From JALORV01 sp963754065 (GTDB lineage: Bacteria; Pseudomonadota; Gammaproteobacteria; Burkholderiales; Burkholderiaceae_F), in contig CAVWFH010000008.1 of assembly GCA_963754065.1 (NCBI GenBank), forward strand, positions 1 to 64,000: 64,000 bases of DNA. The letters run 5' to 3'. Made by a program: the position numbers and the translations under genes. Each line of letters opens with the position of its first letter. The first letter of the stretch is position 1. Below, in pieces: positions 26,405-35,879 of the stretch. The notes below the pieces were generated by a model that worked only from the letters and a program-made list of their open reading frames with translations, had not been told where the DNA came from and ran no database searches.

Positions 26405-28742
26405 TCAACGATTCTCCAGCCGGCTGTAGTCGAAGATGCCCGCTTCGACCGGTGCCCACACGGCGTACGCGTCGATCAGTTCATCGCTCGTGGCCCAGAA
26501 GCGCGGGTTGGTGCGGCGAACTGCGTAGCGATCGGCGAGCTTGCGGTAATCGCTTTCCGACGCCATCGATCCGATGGCCTTCGCAAGCGCGGGCAGGTCC
26601 GGCGGCTTGACGCTGAAAATCGCGTTCGGATAGGCGCCGAGGAAGCCCGGTACAACCGTCAGCGTGTTCTCGGCCGGCAGCAGTACCTCCTTGAACATGT
26701 GCGCAACATTCTTGTGCGCGGTGTTGCGCAGCACACTGAAGTACAGGGGCGACCCCGTCGACGGCTCGACGCGCAGGAACACGACCTCCGGCAGCCACGC
26801 AAGGCTCGCGCCGCGCACGCTGGAGAGTGCCTGCAGGTCGCGCCGCAGCGCAGGATCCGCCACCGATGAAAGTTCGTATCGCTTCGCCGCGACCGGCGCC
26901 ACGCGCGCGCTCAGCATTTCGTACAGCTCGCGTTGTGGATCGCCGGTCCGATATGTGAGGCCGCTCGGTCGATTGAAGTACGCGTCGCGCCCGTAGACGT
27001 AGTCGAGCACGTCCTTGGGTGCGTCTCGATACCAGTATTCGGCCGTCGAGCGCCGAGCCTTCTCCGGCAGCAGCAAGAGGAAGTTGAACTCGCCTTCCAT
27101 GCGCAGGAAGTCCATGTAAAGCCGGCTGTTCAACTGGTGGCCGGCGTTACCGTAGACGTCGTAACCCGCCACCAGCAGGTAGTAGATCCGCTCGAACAGC
27201 GGATAGCCGATGACCCACGCTGTCTTCGGCTGATCGCCGACCAGGCCCTTGACCACCGTCGCGCTGTCGAAGTGACGGAACACGGTCAACGCTGCATTTG
27301 GATTGCGGCCGTCGCCGCTCCAGATCATCGAGAGATCGTCCTTGCGCGCCACTGCGTTGCGCTCGAGCCACTCGCTTTTCGCCTGCAGGTAGTTCGCTTC
27401 GAGCTTGGAGTATTCGAGCCACGGGATCAGCGCAAGCGAGTGTGCTGCCCCATTCGGCGGGCATGCGCAGGTTGGTGCGTTCGCGCGCAAGAAGTTCCGC
27501 GACCATGGCATCGTCGCCGGCATTCGGATCGACGAAGAACACCCAGAAGCGATCTTCGATAACGTCGAGCGCGAGCTGACCGCGGCACACCGGGCCCTTG
27601 ATGAAATTCATCACGAAGTATTCGGCTTCATCGAGCATGAAGCGGTAGCGGCCGTCGAGCGGCAGGTCGTGGAACGCCGCGAACGGATTGGAGGCGACCT
27701 CGGCGTCGTACGACGGCAGCGCGGTCACTGTGTACGCAGGATCGAGGAACCAGCCACGGTACTTCGCCATGCGTGCCGCGCTGAGCGCATAGGGCATGTG
27801 CGTCTTCGCGACGATCGTCTCGCGCGCGGGAACCAGCCGGTAGTAGACGCGCGCAACACCCGGGTCGTCGTACGGCCGACGTGTTGCGATCGGCACCGCC
27901 ACCTTGCCTGGAGCCACTGCAGAACGGATCAGGCGAAGCGGCCGCCGCTCGGTGTCGCCTTCGAAGTACAGCGTTCCGAGGTAGAGATGCTCGTACAGGT
28001 AACGGCTCATCAGCCGCTCCTTGTTCGATTCGCCGTTGAGAAAAGTCTCCCACGTGCGAATCTGCTCCTGTACCGCAGGGGCCAGCGGTGGATCACCTTC
28101 ATATGGTGCGCCCGCGGCAATCCAGCGCTGGATCGTCGCGAATTCGCGCTCGTCGAGCCCGGGCAAGCCGTAGGGCATGCCGGCCAGCGGCTGATTGGCT
28201 GCGTAGTTCTCGTACTCGTCGACGCGCGGGCAGGTCGCCTTGCGATCGAGCGAGAAGTCGAATGCCTTTGACAGGACCGGTGTGGCCGGCAGCGGGTGCT
28301 CGCGCTTCAGTTGCAGGCTACGGTAGAGCACGCTCGCCGCGAGATTGGTCTCTGGCGTGGCAGCGCGATTGTTGAGCACGGGCGAAAAGCCGAGCTCCCA
28401 CCATTGCGAGGGCAGTTGTGCGTCGAGGAAGAGGCGGGTCGTCGGCGCTTCGCGCAGACGTGCGGCGTCGTAGACCGCCGCCTTGCTCGTGCCGCGTGCG
28501 ATGCCTTCCCACGCGGTGAGTTTGAGCTGGCACGGACCGTCGTAGCACGCGTGGCAGACCACGCAACGCCGCTCGACGATCGGCTGCACGTCCTTCCGAT
28601 ACGACATGCCCGCCTCGGGCCTCGCCGCAACGTCGTAGCGCGTCGGATCGGGCTTGCCGTAGCGCTGATCGAATTCGTGCAGGGCAATAGTTGCGCACCC
28701 GGAGACGCAAATTGCGGTGATGGCGGCTGCAAACGGTCGCAT
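26405..28742 (-). CDS. fatty acid cis/trans isomerase (one frame break)
   Basis: A periplasmic haem enzyme that turns cis-unsaturated membrane fatty acids into trans forms under solvent or heat stress. The N-terminus MRPFAAAITAICVSGC has a lipobox (VSGC). The haem site CVVCH is at residues 60-64. The rest matches the CTI family (FIKGPVCRGQLALDVIEDRFWVFFVDPNAG..., then WLEYSKLEANYLQAKSEWL). The frame breaks by one extra base at 27448-27455. Rejoined, the protein is about 778 residues, as expected. Its own promoter should be in the repeat-rich spacer upstream. Confidence 0.88.
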
Positions 28743-28854
28743 AAAGGTCCCTGGCGCTTGTTAGACAAATTTCGGCAAGCGATGGTATCGCCGCTCCCGC
28801 GTCCCTTCGCGCGCAAAAGGTCAACGCAGTCTTTGCCTGTTGGGACTTACAGTA

Positions 28855-29024
28855 CTCTTGAACTCGGCGGCGCCCAGAGTCAGGAAATCAGGCCACGGAG
28901 TAAGCGGCCAAATGCTGCCGCCACGCGCGACGACGAAGTTGCCGGCTCTTGAACTCGGCGGCGCCCAGAGCCCGGAAGTCAGGCCACGGAGTAAGCGGCC
29001 AAATGCTGCCGCCAGGCGCGACGA
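28855..29024. repeat. two direct copies of an ~80-base repeat, 91-base period
   Basis: Copies start at 28855 and 28946 (CTCTTGAACTCGGCGGCGCC) and run through GGCCACGGAGTAAGCGGCC and AAATGCTGCCGCCA. They differ at only a few bases. They are in the 639-base spacer between the isomerase gene and the VOC gene. No open frame of known type covers them. Confidence 0.8.
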
Positions 29025-29192
29025 CCGTAATTCGCCCGGCAGTAGACCCTCCAGATGGGGTGACCACGCCACGCCGGAGCCGTACACGCTCGTAGGGGCA
29101 CGACTTGGCTTTGCGAGACACACCTCTGGTGACAGTCGTCAGTCGTGCCCGCGTGCCAGGAGCCGACTTGTCGCTCGCGGATTGAGGCCGCC

Positions 29193-29320
29193 GAAACCGT
29201 CGGTTATCGTGACCGGGCTACCAGGTCATTCGTCAAGACACTCAGATATCGCCACGGCCACGCCGGACTGAGCGCTGAAAACCGTCGGTTATCGTGACCG
29301 CGCTACCGGGTTATTCGCCA
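29193..29320. repeat. two direct copies of a ~44-base repeat, 84-base period
   Basis: GAAAACCGTCGGTTATCGTG-type copies start near 29193 and 29277 and continue GACCG[G/C]GCTACC[A/G]GGT[C/T]ATTCG. They lie just upstream of the VOC gene and are unrelated in sequence to the 91-base repeat before them. Nothing else was identified in 28743-29381. Confidence 0.75.
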
Positions 29321-29381
29321 GTGCCCACTCAGCTAGAGGCACGGTACTGACTTGGCGGGCCTACACACTTCAGGAGATCCC

Positions 29382-29756
29382 ATGTTTGACCACGTCAAAT
29401 TCGGAGTCAGCGACTATGCAGCGAGCAAGGCGTTCTACCTCAAGGCACTCGAACCGCTCGGCGTAGCTGTTGTCTCGGAGGGGCCGCCGACCTACGGTGT
29501 CGAGCTCAGCACCAAGGGCAAGGCCTCACTGTGCCTGTTCCAAACCGAGGAGAAGCCGGCGCATCTGCACCTGGCTTTCACGGCCGATAATCGCCAGCAA
29601 GTCGAAGCTTTCTATCGCGCGGCTCTGGAGGCGGGAGGTAAGGACAATGGTGCGCCCGGTCTGCGCCCGCACTACCACGCGAACTACTATGCAGCTTTCG
29701 TCATTGGTCCGGACGGGCACAACATTGAAGTGGTTTGTCACGAACCCGCGGCCTAA
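29382..29756 (+). CDS. VOC (glyoxalase/bleomycin-resistance fold) protein
   Basis: A 124-residue protein with the beta-alpha-beta-beta-beta VOC layout. MFDHVKFGVSDYAASKAFY opens the first module with the metal-binding His4. AHLHLAFTA supplies further histidines, and the C-terminal FVIGPDGHNIEVVCHEP carries the Glu of the second module. An AGGAGATCCC ribosome site supports the start at 29382. Substrate unknown. Confidence 0.83.
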   Translation: MFDHVKFGVSDYAASKAFYLKALEPLGVAVVSEGPPTYGVELSTKGKASLCLFQTEEKPAHLHLAFTADNRQQVEAFYRAALEAGGKDNGAPGLRPHYHANYYAAFVIGPDGHNIEVVCHEPAA

Positions 29757-29840
29757 GTCCTTCCATGCTTCGGTCGAAAGTCGCCCCCGGGCGTTTGCCA
29801 AGCGACCGACGATTTGAGGTTTCGTGCGTTGACCGCCGGA

Positions 29841-30794
29841 TCAGTGTCCGCCCGGGATGACCACGCCCCAGGGCTGCTCGCCGACCTTGATCTGCTTCAG
29901 TTCCTTCCTTGTCGCGGTGTCGATAACAGAGACGGTGTTCGAGCGGCCGTTCGCGACGTAGAGTTTGCTGCCATCGGCGGTGAGCGCCATGTTCCAAGGG
30001 CGGTTGCCGACCTTGATCGTGTGGGTGACGGCGTTGCTGGCGGTATCGATCACCATCACGGTGCCGTCCGCTCCGTTTGATACATACACTTCACGTCCCG
30101 ACGGATGCACCTTGATCCCGTTCGAACGGACGCCGGCCGGAATCGTCGCCAGCACCTTTCGCGTCGGAACGTCGATCGCGTAGACCGTGTTTGCGAGTTC
30201 ACACGCGACATAAGCACGCGCTCCGTCGGGCGTGAAGCCAATGCCACGCGGTCGCTTGCCGACTCGTATGGTGCCGATGACCTTGCGGTCCGAAACGTCG
30301 ATCACGTCGACGACCTGTGATTCCTCGGCGCTGACGAATACCCACTTTCCGTCCGGACTGAACACCGCATGCTCGGGGTTCTCGCCTTCGACCTTCACCT
30401 TGAACGCGACCTTTTCGGTTGCGGTATCGATGAAGAGCACCTGATGATCTTCCTCGATCGCCACGGCAATCCACTTGCCATCCGGTGAACGACCGACGCC
30501 TTCCGGCGATTCGCCCAGATCGATGCTGCGCACCGCCTCGCGTTTCGACAGATCGATCACTCTCAGCGCATTGCTTTTCTGGTCGCTGACGAACAGGAGC
30601 TTTCCGTCGACGCTGGGCGCCATGCCGCGCGGAGTCCGGCCCGCCTTGATCGAGCCGACGACCTCGTCCTTCGTTGTATCGATCACGGAAATCGTGCCGT
30701 CCTTTTCGTTGGCGGCATAGGCGAACTGGGCATCGGCCGCCAGCGGCGAGAGTGCCAGCGCGAACACGCAGGATGCGAGGCTGAGGGTCTTCAT
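29841..30794 (-). CDS. exported YVTN-type beta-propeller protein
   Basis: A 317-residue protein with signal peptide MKTLSLASCVFALALSPLAADA. About seven repeats of the form [xVxVIDxxxxKVxxxIxVGxxPxGxxxxPDGxxxYV] follow. Similar proteins accompany PQQ-dependent alcohol catabolism, and the PQQ dehydrogenase gene is 3.3 kb away. No haem or catalytic motif is visible, so a binding or scaffolding role in the periplasm is likely. Its ATG overlaps the stop of the Sel1-repeat gene (ATGA), so the two are translationally coupled. Confidence 0.82.
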   Translation of the reverse strand: MKTLSLASCVFALALSPLAADAQFAYAANEKDGTISVIDTTKDEVVGSIKAGRTPRGMAPSVDGKLLFVSDQKSNALRVIDLSKREAVRSIDLGESPEGVGRSPDGKWIAVAIEEDHQVLFIDTATEKVAFKVKVEGENPEHAVFSPDGKWVFVSAEESQVVDVIDVSDRKVIGTIRVGKRPRGIGFTPDGARAYVACELANTVYAIDVPTRKVLATIPAGVRSNGIKVHPSGREVYVSNGADGTVMVIDTASNAVTHTIKVGNRPWNMALTADGSKLYVANGRSNTVSVIDTATRKELKQIKVGEQPWGVVIPGGH

Positions 30795-31423
30795 CGTGCT
30801 TCGATCTCCTTCTTGCCCAACTGAGCGGCCAGGCGTTTTCCGTCCGCGACCTGATCCGGCGTCATTTGCCGGGCAATCTCGCTGCGGTAGGCGAGACCGT
30901 CCATCACGCTGTTTTCGCCCGCTGCGGTAAACCAGGCGTAGGCCTCGACCAGATTGCGCTCGACACCGATGCCGTCGCGGTACATGCGGCCGATCGACAG
31001 TTGCGCGATGCCCACGCCGGCCAGGGCCGCAGAGCGCAGCCACCGTGCCGCCTCCTGCGCGTCGGTCGCCACGCCCCGGCCCAGCCGATACATCGTCCCC
31101 AGCTCGGCCTGCGCCAATGGATGGCCCTTCTCGGCGGCCTTCCGAAGCCATCGCGCAGCCGCCTCCGCATCCTTGTCCACGCCCCAGCCGAAACGCGCCA
31201 TCATCCCCATGCGGTACTGCGCTTCAGCGTCTCCGCTTTCTGCGCGTGGCGCATACAGTGCGGCCGCCGCCGAGTAATCCTCGCGATCGTAGGCGAGCCG
31301 GGCCGGATCCGCCTGCGCAAGTGCCGTTTGGCTCGCAGACATTGCGGCCAGCAGCGTGCAGATGCGCAACGCATCGGCGATGATGTGCCATCGGACTCGT
31401 GCGGGATATCCGTTGCTTTTCAT
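30791..31423 (-). CDS. exported Sel1-like repeat protein
   Basis: A 210-residue protein with a hydrophobic leader ending near SASQTALAQA. At least three Sel1 repeats follow (AQYRMGMMARFGWGVDKDAEAAARWLRKAA, AQAELGTMYRLGRGV..., AQLSIGRMYRDGIGVERN). Such helical repeats bind partner proteins. Its start codon overlaps that of the divergent MauG-type gene in the same CATG, an unusual arrangement. It is coupled to the beta-propeller gene downstream. Confidence 0.78.
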   Translation of the reverse strand: MKSNGYPARVRWHIIADALRICTLLAAMSASQTALAQADPARLAYDREDYSAAAALYAPRAESGDAEAQYRMGMMARFGWGVDKDAEAAARWLRKAAEKGHPLAQAELGTMYRLGRGVATDAQEAARWLRSAALAGVGIAQLSIGRMYRDGIGVERNLVEAYAWFTAAGENSVMDGLAYRSEIARQMTPDQVADGKRLAAQLGKKEIEAR

Positions 31424-32582
31424 GCGGTCGCTGGTCAACTCATTGGTTGCGGCAGTTCTGGGCGGCGCAGTCCTTGCAGTCTCATGGTCGGCCCGTGCCG
31501 ACTCGCCACGGCAGGCCGCGATGGTCGAGGCAGGGCGGCGACTGTTCTTCGATGTCCGGCTGTCCGAGCCGCCGGGTACCTCGTGCGCATCGTGCCACGA
31601 TCCGGCGCGTGCGTTTAGCGGGGACAACGGTTCCGGGCTGGCAGTGCCGCGCGGCAGCCGCCCCGAGGCGCGTGGCACACGTAACAGTCCGACGTTGATG
31701 TACCTGGCCACGAGTCCGGGACCGGGATTTTTCGACAAGGACGGCAAGGCGGTGCCCCGCGGCGGATTCTTCTGGGACGGTCGCGCCGCGTCGCTGGCCG
31801 AGCAGGCACTCGGCCCTCTGTTCACTGCGCACGAAATGAACAACCGGGATGCACCGACGCTGGCCGCCAAGGTCGCGGCGTCCGATGCAGCGCCGTGGTT
31901 GCGGCAGGCGTTCGGCGAGGACGTGTTCGCCGCGCCCGATCGTGCCATGTCCGCAATCGCCAGTTCTCTGGCCGCTTTCGAGCAGAGTCCTGACTTTGCA
32001 CCGTTCTCGTCGAAGTTCGATGCCGTCGTTCGTGGCCGTGCACGGCTCACCGAACAGGAGCAGCGCGGGCAGACCTTGTTCACGATCGCACAAAAGGGCA
32101 ACTGCGCGGCGTGCCATACGCTCAACTCCGACAGCCGCGACCCGCGGGACTCGCTGTTTACCGATTTCGGATTCCATGCGCTCGGTGTGCCGCGCAATGT
32201 CGACATCGTGCGTCCCGGTGCGACGGACCTGGGTTACTGCGATGCGCTGCCGGAAAACGCACCCGGCAGGTCGCGCTGGTGCGGGTGGTTCAAGACGCCG
32301 ACGCTGCGCAACGTCGCCTTGACGGCGCCGTACATGCACAACGGCAAGTTCGCCACCTTGCGCGAAGCCGTGGCGTTCTACGCCACCCGCGACACACACC
32401 CTGAACGCTGGTATCCGAACGCGGAAAAATTCGACGATCTTCCGGCGCACCTGCGCGCCAACGTGGATCTCGAAACGCGCCCGTACCATCGCCGGCCCGG
32501 GCAGCGGCCGGCCCTGAGCGACGAGGACATCGACGACATCGTCGCGTTCCTCCACACGCTGACGGATGGCTACGTGCCCTGA
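31422..32582 (+). CDS. two-haem cytochrome c peroxidase / MauG family protein
   Basis: A 386-residue periplasmic protein. Signal peptide MRSLVNSLVAAVLGGAVLAV...ARA. The first haem site is CASCH (residues 55-59), and the second is CAACH in GNCAACHTL. The family stretches GGFFWDGRAASLAEQA and TPTLRNVALTAPYMHNG are present, the last with the Met/His region of the second haem. Members reduce hydrogen peroxide or modify protein cofactors. Next to a PQQ dehydrogenase, either role is possible. The 3' end overlaps the convergent cytochrome b561 gene by 13 bases. Confidence 0.87.
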   Translation: MRSLVNSLVAAVLGGAVLAVSWSARADSPRQAAMVEAGRRLFFDVRLSEPPGTSCASCHDPARAFSGDNGSGLAVPRGSRPEARGTRNSPTLMYLATSPGPGFFDKDGKAVPRGGFFWDGRAASLAEQALGPLFTAHEMNNRDAPTLAAKVAASDAAPWLRQAFGEDVFAAPDRAMSAIASSLAAFEQSPDFAPFSSKFDAVVRGRARLTEQEQRGQTLFTIAQKGNCAACHTLNSDSRDPRDSLFTDFGFHALGVPRNVDIVRPGATDLGYCDALPENAPGRSRWCGWFKTPTLRNVALTAPYMHNGKFATLREAVAFYATRDTHPERWYPNAEKFDDLPAHLRANVDLETRPYHRRPGQRPALSDEDIDDIVAFLHTLTDGYVP

Positions 32583-33157
32583 CGCCGAACGATCGGCGCG
32601 GTGTCGGCGTGTCCGGAGCGCGCGCGTGGCCACATGCGCGCGAAGACCGCGTCGCGATCGAGCAGCAGGTGTTTCATTGCCGCTGCGACGTGCAGGGCGA
32701 TCAGGCTCATGAAGATCCAGGCGGTGCCGTAGTGCACCGCGCTGAAGAATTCCTTCAGCGCGTCATCCTTCCAGCCCCAGCCCGGCAGCGTCGAGCCGAA
32801 GTACTTGATCGGATAGCCGGAGAAGATCGAACCGAGATAGCCGGCCAGCGGCATGACAATCATGCAGACGTACATCAGCGCGTGGCTCACCGACGCGATG
32901 CGCCTTTGCCAGTCTGGAACGCTCGTTGGCAGCGCGGGGGGGCGATGAGTCAGGCGCCAGACGATTCGAATCACGATCAGGGTCGCAAGCGTGAGGCCGA
33001 TCGACTTGTGCAGGTTGAACCAGTACGCGCGCACGCCCGCGGGCAGCTTCGGGATGTCGATCATCCACCAGCCGAGCGCAATCTGCGCAACGATGCCCGC
33101 GGCGATCAGCCAGTGCAGCGAGACGGCGACGCGGTCGTAGCTCGGCAAGCGCTCCAA
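32570..33157 (-). CDS. cytochrome b561
   Basis: A 195-residue inner-membrane cytochrome with four transmembrane segments and paired histidines for two b haems (SLHWLIAAGIVAQ, NLHKSIGLTLATLIVIRIVWRLTH, VSHALMYVCMIVMPLAGY, HYGTAWIFMSLIALHVAAAMKH). It probably passes electrons between periplasmic carriers and the quinone pool. The N-terminus ERLPSYDRVAVSLHW fits the family. It lies 75 bases downstream of the ankyrin-repeat gene on the same strand. Confidence 0.88.
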   Translation of the reverse strand: MERLPSYDRVAVSLHWLIAAGIVAQIALGWWMIDIPKLPAGVRAYWFNLHKSIGLTLATLIVIRIVWRLTHRPPALPTSVPDWQRRIASVSHALMYVCMIVMPLAGYLGSIFSGYPIKYFGSTLPGWGWKDDALKEFFSAVHYGTAWIFMSLIALHVAAAMKHLLLDRDAVFARMWPRARSGHADTAPIVRRQGT

Positions 33158-33232
33158 TTCAAATCCTCTCGTGTTCGCACAACGGATCGGGTGTCGCGTT
33201 CCTGCCTGCCCGGACGCCAGGTGAAGCGGGTG

Positions 33233-33886
33233 CTATTTCGTTGCTGCCGCTGCACGCAGCATGGCCGCGGTCTCCGCGTGTTTCTCCGCATCGGCAATCG
33301 AGAGTGCGGATTCGCCACGATTGTCCCGCGCAGTGACGTCGGCGCCGCGTGTGAGCAGAAGCTTCACACTGTCGTTCTTGCCGTAGGCCGCCGCCCACAT
33401 CAGTGCCGTGGTGTCGTTCGCGTAGCGCTGATTGACGGGGACCCCGGCCGACAGCAGTGCCGATACGCATGCGGCATTGCCGTTGCCGGCTGCATAGACC
33501 ATCGCGGTCTTGTCCATCCGGTCCACAGGATCCACGTTCGCCTTGGCCGACAGCAACAGCTGCGCTGTCTGGTCGTGGCCGCCGTAGACCGCGCTCATCA
33601 GCGGGGTAACACGCGCGAGGTTGGCCAGATTCACGTCCGCGCCGCGTTCGAGCAGCAGTTTCACGAGGTCGACGTTGCCGTTGCGCGCGGCGGTGTTCAG
33701 CGCGGTGTCGCCGAACCGGTTGCGCGAGTTGGGATTGGCGCCCTGGTCGAGCATCGCCCGCGCCGTGTCGATCGACCCGGTCCGGGCGGCCTGCAACAGA
33801 TCGAAATTGATATTGCGCAGTTGGGCAAACGCGGTCGTGCCCACGGTCAGCAGGAGGGCTGTTGCAATGCAGCGAAGAATCTTCAT
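33233..33886 (-). CDS. exported ankyrin-repeat protein
   Basis: A 217-residue protein. Signal peptide MKILRCIATALLLTVGTTAFA. About five ankyrin repeats follow (FGDTALNTAARNGNVDLVKLLLERGADVN is the clearest). Periplasmic ankyrin proteins are often found with peroxidases or catalases. Here it lies in the oxidation module, divergent from the PQQ dehydrogenase gene. It is probably a protein-binding partner, and the specific role is unknown. Confidence 0.85.
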   Translation of the reverse strand: MKILRCIATALLLTVGTTAFAQLRNINFDLLQAARTGSIDTARAMLDQGANPNSRNRFGDTALNTAARNGNVDLVKLLLERGADVNLANLARVTPLMSAVYGGHDQTAQLLLSAKANVDPVDRMDKTAMVYAAGNGNAACVSALLSAGVPVNQRYANDTTALMWAAAYGKNDSVKLLLTRGADVTARDNRGESALSIADAEKHAETAAMLRAAAATK

Positions 33887-34098
33887 TGATCGGTCCTCGT
33901 CCTCTGTCAGTGCGGTCGTTGTCCCCCATTCTTGGGGCCTACCTGTACCACCGCGCGGATTCGGCGCCTATTATCTGCGCGCCCGGCGCGATGTCGACAT
34001 CATCAACACCGGGGATAGGGTAGGCGACCGACAGTCGTCACAATCATGCGCAGCGGCAAATCAGCGCGCCTGACAACAACACAAGCAGGGGAGGCGGA

Positions 34099-35820
34099 AT
34101 GAAGAGTCACGTGTTTTCGACTGTAGCTGTCGTCGTCGCAGTCGCCGCGGCGCTTGCAGGGTCGGCGTCAATGGCGCAGGAAGTGTCGGGTCAGAAAGGT
34201 GCTGCTGCCGGTGGTGTGCCGAAGGCCGTTTCGGTGACGCAGGGACAGCTGAACGACGCCGGCAAGCAGAACAACAACTGGCTGCACACCAACGGTGACT
34301 ATGCGCAGACGCGCTACTACGGTGGCAAGCAGATCAACGCGGGTAACGTCAAGAACCTTCGCCCGGCATTCGTGTTCCAGACCGAAGTCGTGGAGTCGAT
34401 GGAGACTGCGCCGATCGTGGTCGACGGCGTCATGTACCTGACGACCTCGTACAACCATATCTATGCGGTCGACGCGGCGACCGGGAAGCAGTTCTGGCAT
34501 TACAAGCACAAGATGGGGCCGGTCACCACGTTCTGCTGCGGGCCGAACAACCGCGGCGTTGCGATCTCCGGCGGCAAGGTGTTCATGGGCACGCTCGACG
34601 CGCGCCTGGTTGCTCTCGATGCCAAGACCGGCAACGTCCTGTGGAACGTCGAGATCGCCGATCCCGAAAAGGGCTACAGCGAGACGATGTCGCCCACGGT
34701 GATCGACAACAAGGTGCTGATCGGCACCAACGGCGGCGAGTACGGCATCCGTGGCTTCGTCAAGGCGTTTGACGCTGACACCGGCAAAGTCGCCTGGACC
34801 TTCTTCACCATTCCGGAAAAGGGTCACGAAGGGACCTGGGATCCGAAGGACGCCACCGGCCGCGACATGAAGCGCGACATCGCTGCCGAGAAGGCGCAGT
34901 TCGCCAAGGACAGCTCGTTCTGGCAGACGCTGGGCGGTGGCGTGTGGATGAATCCGTCGGTCGATCTGAAGACGCGCACCGTGTGGTTCGTGGTCGGCAA
35001 TCCGTCGCCTGACCTGTATGGGGCCGAGCGTCCCGGAGACAATCTGTACACGGACTCGCTGGTCGCGATCGACCTCGACAAGGGGACCTACAAGTGCCAC
35101 TTCCAGTATGTCGCGCACGACGTGTGGGATCTCGACGCCGTCAGCCCGCCGATCCTCGTCGATGTGAAGGACAAGTCCGGGAAGATGATTCCGGGCGTGC
35201 TCCACGGCGGCAAGACCGGGCACGTGTATGTGCATGACCGGTCGAACTGCAACCTGATCCGCTTCTCCGAGGCGATGATCCCGCAGGAGAACATGTGGGT
35301 GCTGCCGACGGCCACGGGCGCACGCATGCTGCCGGGTGCCAACGGTGGCGTCGAATGGTCGCCGATGAGCTTCGACCCGACCACGCGGCTGGCCATCGCC
35401 CTGAACCTGCATCAGCCGATGACGTATCACGTCGAGGCCGCGAAGTATCCGGGCGGCAGCAAGCTCTGGCTGGGCGGCGCATTCAAGGTCATCCCGAGCG
35501 AGAAGCAGTGGGGCCGCGTCGCGGCCGTGGATGTCGACACCGGCAAGGTGAAGTGGAAGCACGACACCGAGCAGCCACTGATCGGCGGTGGACTGGCGAC
35601 GGCGGGCGGCTTGTACTTCTTCGGCGAGGGTAACGGCGACTTCAATGCACTCGATTCGAAGACCGGCAAGAAGCTGTGGAGCTTCAACTGCGGCGCGGGT
35701 GCCAATGCGATGCCGGTGTCCTACATGGTCGGCGGCAAGCAGTACATCGCGATGGGCTGTGGCGGCAACACGCAGCTCGACTTCAAGCGCGGCAACAGCG
35801 TGTTCGTGTTCGCGCTATAA
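34099..35820 (+). CDS. PQQ-dependent methanol/ethanol-type dehydrogenase
   Basis: A 573-residue quinoprotein. Signal peptide MKSHVFSTVAVVVAVAAALAGSASMA. The vicinal cysteines C146-C147 (TTFCCGPNN) that form the disulfide near PQQ are present. Propeller tryptophan-docking repeats (AVDAATGKQFWHY, ALDAKTGNVLWNVE, AVDVDTGKVKWKH, ALDSKTGKKLWSF) and RPGDNLYTDSLVAIDL are visible. The region equivalent to the Asp-Tyr-Asp of lanthanide enzymes seems to read NPSVD, so lanthanide use is not supported, but the alignment is by eye. A GGGGAGG ribosome site precedes the start. It is followed by a terminator, then a two-haem cytochrome. Confidence 0.9.
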   Translation: MKSHVFSTVAVVVAVAAALAGSASMAQEVSGQKGAAAGGVPKAVSVTQGQLNDAGKQNNNWLHTNGDYAQTRYYGGKQINAGNVKNLRPAFVFQTEVVESMETAPIVVDGVMYLTTSYNHIYAVDAATGKQFWHYKHKMGPVTTFCCGPNNRGVAISGGKVFMGTLDARLVALDAKTGNVLWNVEIADPEKGYSETMSPTVIDNKVLIGTNGGEYGIRGFVKAFDADTGKVAWTFFTIPEKGHEGTWDPKDATGRDMKRDIAAEKAQFAKDSSFWQTLGGGVWMNPSVDLKTRTVWFVVGNPSPDLYGAERPGDNLYTDSLVAIDLDKGTYKCHFQYVAHDVWDLDAVSPPILVDVKDKSGKMIPGVLHGGKTGHVYVHDRSNCNLIRFSEAMIPQENMWVLPTATGARMLPGANGGVEWSPMSFDPTTRLAIALNLHQPMTYHVEAAKYPGGSKLWLGGAFKVIPSEKQWGRVAAVDVDTGKVKWKHDTEQPLIGGGLATAGGLYFFGEGNGDFNALDSKTGKKLWSFNCGAGANAMPVSYMVGGKQYIAMGCGGNTQLDFKRGNSVFVFAL

Positions 35821-35838
35821 AATCGTTCTTCGACATGC

Positions 35839-35864
35839 GGGCCGCCTGCAGGCGGCCCTTTTTT
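35839..35864 (+). terminator. strong intrinsic terminator after the PQQ dehydrogenase gene
   Basis: The stem GGGCCGCC / GGCGGCCC with a TGCA loop is followed directly by six T. It lies 18 bases after the dehydrogenase stop and 15 bases before the cytochrome start, so it should cut most transcripts before the cytochrome. Confidence 0.85.
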
Positions 35865-35879
35865 GCGCGGAGACGTTGC

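Noticed and set aside
28855..29320. CRISPR array
   Set aside because: There are only two copies of each unit, the units are too long, and no cas genes are nearby.
32570..32582. Overlap of convergent stop regions as a special signal
   Set aside because: A 13-base overlap of convergent 3' ends is common in compact genomes.
34099..35820. Lanthanide-dependent XoxF-type methanol dehydrogenase
   Set aside because: The equivalent of the Asp-Tyr-Asp motif appears to read NPSVD, and no xoxJ or xoxG-type neighbours were seen. The alignment is by eye, so this is not final.
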